From: Bifidobacterium asteroides
GTDB taxonomy: Bacteria > Actinomycetota > Actinomycetes > Actinomycetales > Bifidobacteriaceae
Reading direction: 5' to 3'
Assembly: GCF_019469425.1 (NCBI RefSeq)
Contig: NZ_CP048272.1
Location: forward strand, 1,798,001-1,862,000
Length of the DNA stretch: 64,000 nt
Shown here: positions 59,279-64,000 of the stretch, one piece after another
Layout: every line of letters begins with the position of its first letter
Numbering within the stretch: position 1 is the stretch's first letter
Made by a program: the position numbers and the translations under genes
The notes under the pieces: generated by a model
Told to the model about the DNA's origin: nothing
Databases searched by the model: none
The model's input: only the letters and a program-made list of their open reading frames with translations

Positions 59279-59662
59279 TCAGCCAGAACGAGAACGTCTG
59301 AACTTTGCCGCGCGTCTGTACTTGCTGGCATTGCTCCAACCAGTCCGACGGTATCGGTTTCCCCCACCTGCAAATCTGCCGTCGCCGCCATCAGCAGGCT
59401 TCTCCATAAGAGCCAATCCTTCACAGTCAACTGAGTCCCAATCCGAGCGATGCACCTTGAAGCCCAGATGCTGCTCATTGCGGGCGGAATAGACCATAAT
59501 TGCCTTGCCAGTTCGGATCTGCCCCGTGATGCGTTCCCAAAGTCGATCCCGAACTCTAGCGGTGACGTGGCCCACGAAAACCCCGGATGCTATTTCTAAG
59601 AGCCATCGAGTCAAATCCCCGCGCAGACCCACTGGGCATGCTGTCAAAACGACGACTACCAT
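59279..59662 (-). CDS. cas2: Cas2e adaptation protein with C-terminal extension
   Basis: Cas2 forms the adaptation complex with Cas1 that inserts new spacers. It is 127 residues; the first 85 (MVVVVLTACPVGLRGDLTRW, GVFVGHVTARVRDRLWERI) are typical type I-E Cas2. The last 35 residues are rich in Gly and Arg and extend beyond the usual 90-100-residue length. Its ATG shares a base with the cas1 stop (TGATG). Confidence 0.93.
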   Translation of the reverse strand: MVVVVLTACPVGLRGDLTRWLLEIASGVFVGHVTARVRDRLWERITGQIRTGKAIMVYSARNEQHLGFKVHRSDWDSVDCEGLALMEKPADGGDGRFAGGGNRYRRTGWSNASKYRRAAKFRRSRSG

Positions 59663-60648
59663 CAGCTCATCCCCTTCTCTTCATCTGCATAGGATCTCCC
59701 AGCTGGGACTCCGCCGACCCTCTCATCCCAGAGCTCCAAGGTCCCGTCATCTTCATCAGAAGACAAAGAGACAGGCGCTCCAAGCAGTCTTGGAATGTCA
59801 CGAGCCATCCGTCGCATGAGCGAAAGGTCATAGACAGCATCACGCATGGCATGCCGCGTCGCTGACCCGATGTCGTCGGGTTGCTTTGCAGCGGTTTTAA
59901 AGGCTACGGGAATCGAGATCTCAGCCTTGTACAGATCAGCCACGTCATAAACAAAGGAGCGCTCATGGCCTACATGAACGAATCCCAGGCCTGGCGAACA
60001 CCCAAGGGCCACAATCACCGAATGAGCGATTCCGTACAAGCAGGTATGAGCAGCCGACAAGGCCTTGTTGATCTCGTTGCCGGCATCGAAATCCTCATGA
60101 TCATAGGTTCGCTTGTCCCACGGGACACCAGTCAGCTCCGACCAGTGACGGTAGACCTGTCGAACTCGGGCACCTTCACGTCCACGCAGCTGCTGCATGG
60201 TACAAGAACTGACATCTTCGTTGAGGAAGCGCATCTGGTACATAGCCCTCGCCACAGCCAAACGCTTGCGGGTGTTGGAGACCAGAGCCGCCTGCCTTTG
60301 CAGAAGAGCCGCCGAATGCGTCAGAGGACGGCCGAACGCGTACATCCTCACACCGCGCTCCCCCACCCATACCACACTGGCACCGTTGTCACCAATAACC
60401 ACCATGGCCTGATGACTGACGGTGGTGCCGGGACCCAGCATGAGCACACCTAGATTGGCAGCAGGCAGCCGTATAGTCCCGGTATCTCTGGTGACCGCGA
60501 TGGCATTGGCCTCGCGGCTGATAACGCAGTGCTCGAAATAGGCAAAGGAGAGTCTATCCTCGGCCCGCACCAATTCACCCAATTCAGGAGGGGGACTGCC
60601 GGGAACCTCGGTTCTCACGGCAGACCCCATGGACTGATCCCTAGTCAT
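59662..60648 (-). CDS. cas1: Cas1e CRISPR integrase
   Basis: Cas1 is the integrase that adds spacers at the leader end. I start it at ATG 60648, which overlaps the cas6e stop (ATGA); the open frame to 60717 lies inside cas6e. The protein is about 328 residues. Active-site positions are visible as Glu in GNEINKALSAAH, His in FVHVGHERSF and Asp in VYDVADLYK. Length and GVRMYAFGRPLTHSAALLQRQ are typical of type I-E. Confidence 0.96.
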   Translation of the reverse strand: MTRDQSMGSAVRTEVPGSPPPELGELVRAEDRLSFAYFEHCVISREANAIAVTRDTGTIRLPAANLGVLMLGPGTTVSHQAMVVIGDNGASVVWVGERGVRMYAFGRPLTHSAALLQRQAALVSNTRKRLAVARAMYQMRFLNEDVSSCTMQQLRGREGARVRQVYRHWSELTGVPWDKRTYDHEDFDAGNEINKALSAAHTCLYGIAHSVIVALGCSPGLGFVHVGHERSFVYDVADLYKAEISIPVAFKTAAKQPDDIGSATRHAMRDAVYDLSLMRRMARDIPRLLGAPVSLSSDEDDGTLELWDERVGGVPAGRSYADEEKGMS

Positions 60649-61334
60649 CGGATCGGAGCCACCGTCAGCAATCCGCAGCCGAAGCTCTTGGCCCTGCCGA
60701 TGCCCTGCCGTAGGCAACGTTGGAAAGCTTGCGCATCGGTTACCCGGAGCTGTCCATCGAACTGGGCTGTAATCAAGGTGACCTTGCTACCTCCGTGGTC
60801 GAACTGCTCCTTGCGGCGCTCTGAAACAACGCAGGCCGGCCCATGACTCTCATCCGAGCTGCCCAGAAGGACAAACCCGTTGCGTTCACTACGCTTCTCC
60901 AGCCAAGACAGCTGATAATCCGCAGTGACATGGCCCATCACCTTGCCGACTACTGCATGATCGGACCGTCGCCCCTTGTCCATATAGACCTGTCTGGCAG
61001 GATTCGCCCGAAGCCTGAAGGCCCACTCCTGTCCCTTGGCTATATGAGTGATCAAGGGTTCGTAATCCTTCACCTCCCACTCGGCGCGGGTCGGCCAACC
61101 GGCCTGCTCGACGATATGTGTGAAGTCAGGACGCTCGGGACTAACCACATACAGCCAGGTCGAATCTCCATCACGAGAGAAATCCAATCGCCACAAGATG
61201 CGTCCCCCATCGCCACTGCGTACTGCATCCGGCGGAAAGGACTTCTCGACGGCGGCATGAAGACGGTAAGGCGAGGCTATCAGTTGCTTAGCCGCATACC
61301 GCACAGCATTCAACGGCATTCTGGATATATACAT
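60645..61334 (-). CDS. cas6e: Cas6e crRNA endonuclease
   Basis: Cas6e cuts the precursor CRISPR RNA in the repeat and stays on the crRNA 3' hairpin in Cascade. The 229-residue protein has the likely catalytic His26 in SPYRLHAAVEKSF and the C-terminal Gly-rich loop GIGRAKSFGCGLLTVAP. Its stop overlaps cas1, and cas5e ends nine bases upstream. Confidence 0.95.
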   Translation of the reverse strand: MYISRMPLNAVRYAAKQLIASPYRLHAAVEKSFPPDAVRSGDGGRILWRLDFSRDGDSTWLYVVSPERPDFTHIVEQAGWPTRAEWEVKDYEPLITHIAKGQEWAFRLRANPARQVYMDKGRRSDHAVVGKVMGHVTADYQLSWLEKRSERNGFVLLGSSDESHGPACVVSERRKEQFDHGGSKVTLITAQFDGQLRVTDAQAFQRCLRQGIGRAKSFGCGLLTVAPIR

Positions 61335-61343
61335 GCCTGCCTC

Positions 61344-62057
61344 CTAAAAGAACGACATCGGATCATGGTCCGGAACGGCTTTAGCCCGCTGCTTGTCAGG
61401 GCCAGGACCATCCGGATTAGGAATTCTGTATCGGCTAACCGTTCTGACCGCATATCTGCGAGCTGCACCGAAACTCAGCGGAACGTCTGCCTGAGAAGAG
61501 ACAATCCGTTTGTCTTCGTCCTTGGCGCAGTCCACATCACAGACCACCTCGAGTCGGCAGCCCTGATGGCGCCTCTTATACCAAGAAGCAGCCATCCATG
61601 GATGGGTGCGCAGAGCCTGATCCACACAGTCCTGCTGAGCCAAACCAAGCGAGACAGGGTAATCCGGCGGGCAAGCCCGGCGACCCAAATATAATGGCCA
61701 CCGGGGATGACGCAGAGCCTGGTCCAGACCTTCCAGAAGCCCAGAATCAGCGCCTAAAGCCACCAGGAACTTGGCATCGGATAAGTAGTACCGTGTGGTC
61801 AATGGCATGGCTTTGACATTGGCGCCATGCTCTGTTTGCATGTCATTGACCAAGATGCCCGGTTGATCGATGCGGACACCAAAGCCTAGATGCAGCAGGT
61901 CCTCGATGTCGTCATCGCGTTGACGCCCTTGCGCCGAAGCAAGCAGACCAATCACCGCGCTCTTGGTGGGCTCCCGTTGTGTGGTGCGAATTGTAAAACG
62001 CGAGGAGCTCCCCCAGGACTGCAAAGGCCCAGACAATCGCAACAGCAATACGCTCAT
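61344..62057 (-). CDS. cas5e: Cas5e Cascade subunit
   Basis: Cas5e caps the crRNA 5' handle in Cascade. The 237-residue protein begins MSVLLLRLSGPLQSWGSSSR, the typical start, followed by TTQREPTKSAVIGLLASA. Its start overlaps the cas7e stop by four bases. Confidence 0.95.
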   Translation of the reverse strand: MSVLLLRLSGPLQSWGSSSRFTIRTTQREPTKSAVIGLLASAQGRQRDDDIEDLLHLGFGVRIDQPGILVNDMQTEHGANVKAMPLTTRYYLSDAKFLVALGADSGLLEGLDQALRHPRWPLYLGRRACPPDYPVSLGLAQQDCVDQALRTHPWMAASWYKRRHQGCRLEVVCDVDCAKDEDKRIVSSQADVPLSFGAARRYAVRTVSRYRIPNPDGPGPDKQRAKAVPDHDPMSFF

Positions 62058-63196
62058 GACTGCTCCTGCTGACCCAGCACATGCATAGTCTCAGCATCTA
62101 CCTTGCTGGTCAAATCCTTGAGACCGACGGACTCAGCCACCGGTGCCAAGTCCTGCTCCGACAAATCCGTGCTGATCGCCCAAGCACGCACGGGCCGCTC
62201 ATCATAGGCATCCTGAATTCTGCGCAACTCCTCAACCAGCTTACGGCCAGCGACCTGCGAGATAGGCTGTTCATGCTCAGCCACAACCGGACGTTCGAAG
62301 GCCTCCACAGCATTAATGGGCTGGCTGCCACGGAAGGCCACGATGCAGGTTTCGGGAAGAGTCCGGTTGGCGTAGGAATTCTGTTTGCCGGTCGGCATGG
62401 ATCTGATGAAGGCTTCCACGAAGACCGAAGCTACTCTCGCGGTGGCCTCCGCATTGCCGATCTGCTCCTGCAGAGCATCCAAGTTCACGGTTGCGTAGCG
62501 ATACAGTGTGGATGAGTTGAAGCCGACAGAATCGATCATAGCGGCACCGGCGTTGTCTGCTTCCGTGAAGTCATCAGCAGCGGTGAAATAGTCGTACTCA
62601 GGCTTAATGGCATCCACGGAGATAGCGTGAGCCACCTGAGCGCTGGCATCCGTATTCAGGTCAGGGGCATCTGCCAGCATACGGCCAAACAGGGCGATGT
62701 CTACCGCCTGCTCGTTGTGAAAGACCGCCGACACCTCCTTCTTCATAGCCAAATCCGGAGCCTTCGCCAGATCCTTTCCCTGATCCATCCATTCCAGAGC
62801 GATAGTAGCCAGCTTCCCGATCTCGGCGTTGCCGATAAAGATCAGATACTGAGTGACTGGCTTGCCACTGGCAGCCCCTGCACGAGTAGAAGCGACGACC
62901 TTGACGCCTGTAGACTGCAAAACCAAGGAGGCGTAGCTTTCAGCCTGATCTGCTGACTCGGGTCGTTGATCGGCCATAGCCTTCACGATCAGCTCGACTG
63001 CATTCTTCGTCCGTACCCCCAACTGCTTCTCGTCCAACAAAGATTTGAAGGTCTCGCGCATGGCCCGCTTCCAGGCCTGGCTGGAGACACGCGAGCGCAA
63101 GACACCGCCATACTGAGCGGTCTTGGGATTGCCTGTCTCGTCACGATTGATGTTGCTCGGAGGGACGTTCTGAACTGCGTAAATATCCATAAACAT
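62054..63196 (-). CDS. cas7e: Cas7e Cascade backbone subunit
   Basis: Cas7e forms the six-copy backbone that holds the spacer RNA. The 380-residue protein begins MFMDIYAVQNVPPSNINRDE and continues with VLRSRVSSQAWKRAMRETF, the family hallmark. AGGAGA is seven bases before ATG 63196. It follows cse2 after a 107-bp gap, larger than the other spacings in the cluster. Confidence 0.96.
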   Translation of the reverse strand: MFMDIYAVQNVPPSNINRDETGNPKTAQYGGVLRSRVSSQAWKRAMRETFKSLLDEKQLGVRTKNAVELIVKAMADQRPESADQAESYASLVLQSTGVKVVASTRAGAASGKPVTQYLIFIGNAEIGKLATIALEWMDQGKDLAKAPDLAMKKEVSAVFHNEQAVDIALFGRMLADAPDLNTDASAQVAHAISVDAIKPEYDYFTAADDFTEADNAGAAMIDSVGFNSSTLYRYATVNLDALQEQIGNAEATARVASVFVEAFIRSMPTGKQNSYANRTLPETCIVAFRGSQPINAVEAFERPVVAEHEQPISQVAGRKLVEELRRIQDAYDERPVRAWAISTDLSEQDLAPVAESVGLKDLTSKVDAETMHVLGQQEQS

Positions 63197-63303
63197 GGCT
63201 ATTCTCCTTAATATTTATTTTTTAAAACAATTGGTGATCTTGTGTATGTGTATCTGCTAGATGACGAACCATTCGAGATGACCTGTCATCATCGACCGTT
63301 CTG

Positions 63304-64000
63304 CTAGACCTTAGCTGTTCTATTGGCCTTCTCACCCTCCTTCGCCTCCACGGCCTTGTGTACGGCGTAATACTGCCGAGCCCAACGGTGAAAGACAGAG
63401 GCCTTCCTACCAGGTAGCTGCAGCAGATAAAGATCCTGGGCGAAAGCCTGATAGTCCAGCTTCACATCCTGATTCCTCATCATCTTTATCAGCGAATACA
63501 GCTGATGTCGGATGCCGTCGAAATCAGGAACATCCTCCATGATTTGTAGCCTTCGAAGAACCGGGGTGGCCTTGGAACCGTCCTGATCGGCGTCAATCAC
63601 GCGGCATGCATGACCGAAACTGTAGCGGAAGCGCTCGGATCGCGCCCGCTGCTTAGCCTCGGCGCCATTCCCTGTGCCCTTATGATCAGGCATCCAAGCC
63701 ATGCTCTGAGATTTCGACTGCTGATGAAGCGCATACATCTGCAAGGCAGTGGCAATAGCCCGTGTTTCAGTCACGATATTGGGGTCGTTGTCGAGGGCTG
63801 GGTTTCCCAGGGTATCCTGTGGCCAATCCTCGTATAGATCAAACCCGACATTCATCCACCGCACCCTGCCATCGTCAATGCCTCGGCGCAGCAGAGCCAG
63901 ATGAGCCCTGGCCACGCTGCTGGCCTGAACCGTGTAGGCGTACTGCAATTCCCCGATCCGGTAGTTGGCATACCGCCCGACGGCCTGTTCGCGGTCGTCG
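63304..64000 (-). CDS. cse2: Cse2 (CasB) Cascade small subunit, N-terminus beyond right edge
   Basis: Cse2 dimers line the Cascade belly and hold the displaced DNA strand. The frame is open to the window end, reading VGRYANYRIGELQYAYTVQA in the direction of translation before SVARAHLALLRRGI, both typical of Cse2. At least 231 residues are present. The N-terminus, cse1 and cas3 should lie to the right of the window. Confidence 0.93.
   Translation of the reverse strand, partial: DDREQAVGRYANYRIGELQYAYTVQASSVARAHLALLRRGIDDGRVRWMNVGFDLYEDWPQDTLGNPALDNDPNIVTETRAIATALQMYALHQQSKSQSMAWMPDHKGTGNGAEAKQRARSERFRYSFGHACRVIDADQDGSKATPVLRRLQIMEDVPDFDGIRHQLYSLIKMMRNQDVKLDYQAFAQDLYLLQLPGRKASVFHRWARQYYAVHKAVEAKEGEKANRTAKV

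Overview
The window is about 60% G+C and reads as chromosomal DNA of a Bifidobacterium, probably of the insect/bee-gut (asteroides-like) group. This rests on the class Ib nrdIEF genes, pnp and rpsO with bifidobacterial features, a CIRCE-controlled groES, the actinobacterial sepX/rimJ/FTHF-ligase/fmdB/mscL cluster, and a carbohydrate locus for rhamnosides. The genus is inferred from gene content and protein character, not from a database search.

Layout. 1-5036: ribonucleotide reduction. A canonical nrdI-nrdE-nrdF set (nrdF runs off the left edge) lies beside a second pair, nrdI2-nrdF2. NrdF2 carries the Gln/Ser/Lys ligand replacement of metal-free class Ie R2 proteins. Both promoters have tandem NrdR boxes. 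5144-6758: a HisC-like aminotransferase with an internal gap, then groES under a perfect CIRCE. 6793-11595: envelope and cell-division cluster (SepX/GlpR-like protein, RimJ-like GNAT, 5-FTHF cyclo-ligase, FmdB, SAF-domain protein, MscL). 11605-17092: translationally coupled FHA protein, a very large degenerate helicase-like protein and a small acidic protein. 17352-20481: two tandem GH30 glycosidases. 20689-21981: rplJ-rplL with L10 leader, attenuator, promoter and terminator. 21978-30623: GH78 alpha-L-rhamnosidase, DUF624 membrane protein, two ABC permeases and a sugar-binding lipoprotein, divergent from a DeoR/LacI hybrid regulator. 30801-48405: housekeeping genes (mtnN, two DAHP synthases, pepC, a CPBP protease, a DivIVA-like coiled coil, pcp, ispD, a YfiH-family protein, an aldo/keto reductase, a DUF2207 protein, lemA, pnp, rpsO).

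48666-52180 is an A+T-richer accessory island: a DUF4176 protein, a small helical protein, an LXG-like protein with a glycine-zipper C-terminus, and a multi-spanning membrane protein of sharply higher G+C. This looks like a type VIIb-style toxin module (Lap2, Lap1, toxin, possible immunity protein), best known from Firmicutes. It is the best candidate for an undescribed system here.

53078-54654 is gene-poor and decayed. 54655-59072 is a large type I-E CRISPR array: 69 identical 28-bp repeats at an exact 61-bp period, plus four decayed repeats at the trailer end. It is transcribed on the minus strand from a leader next to cas2. cas2, cas1, cas6e, cas5e, cas7e and the C-terminal part of cse2 follow to the right edge; cse1 and cas3 should lie beyond it.
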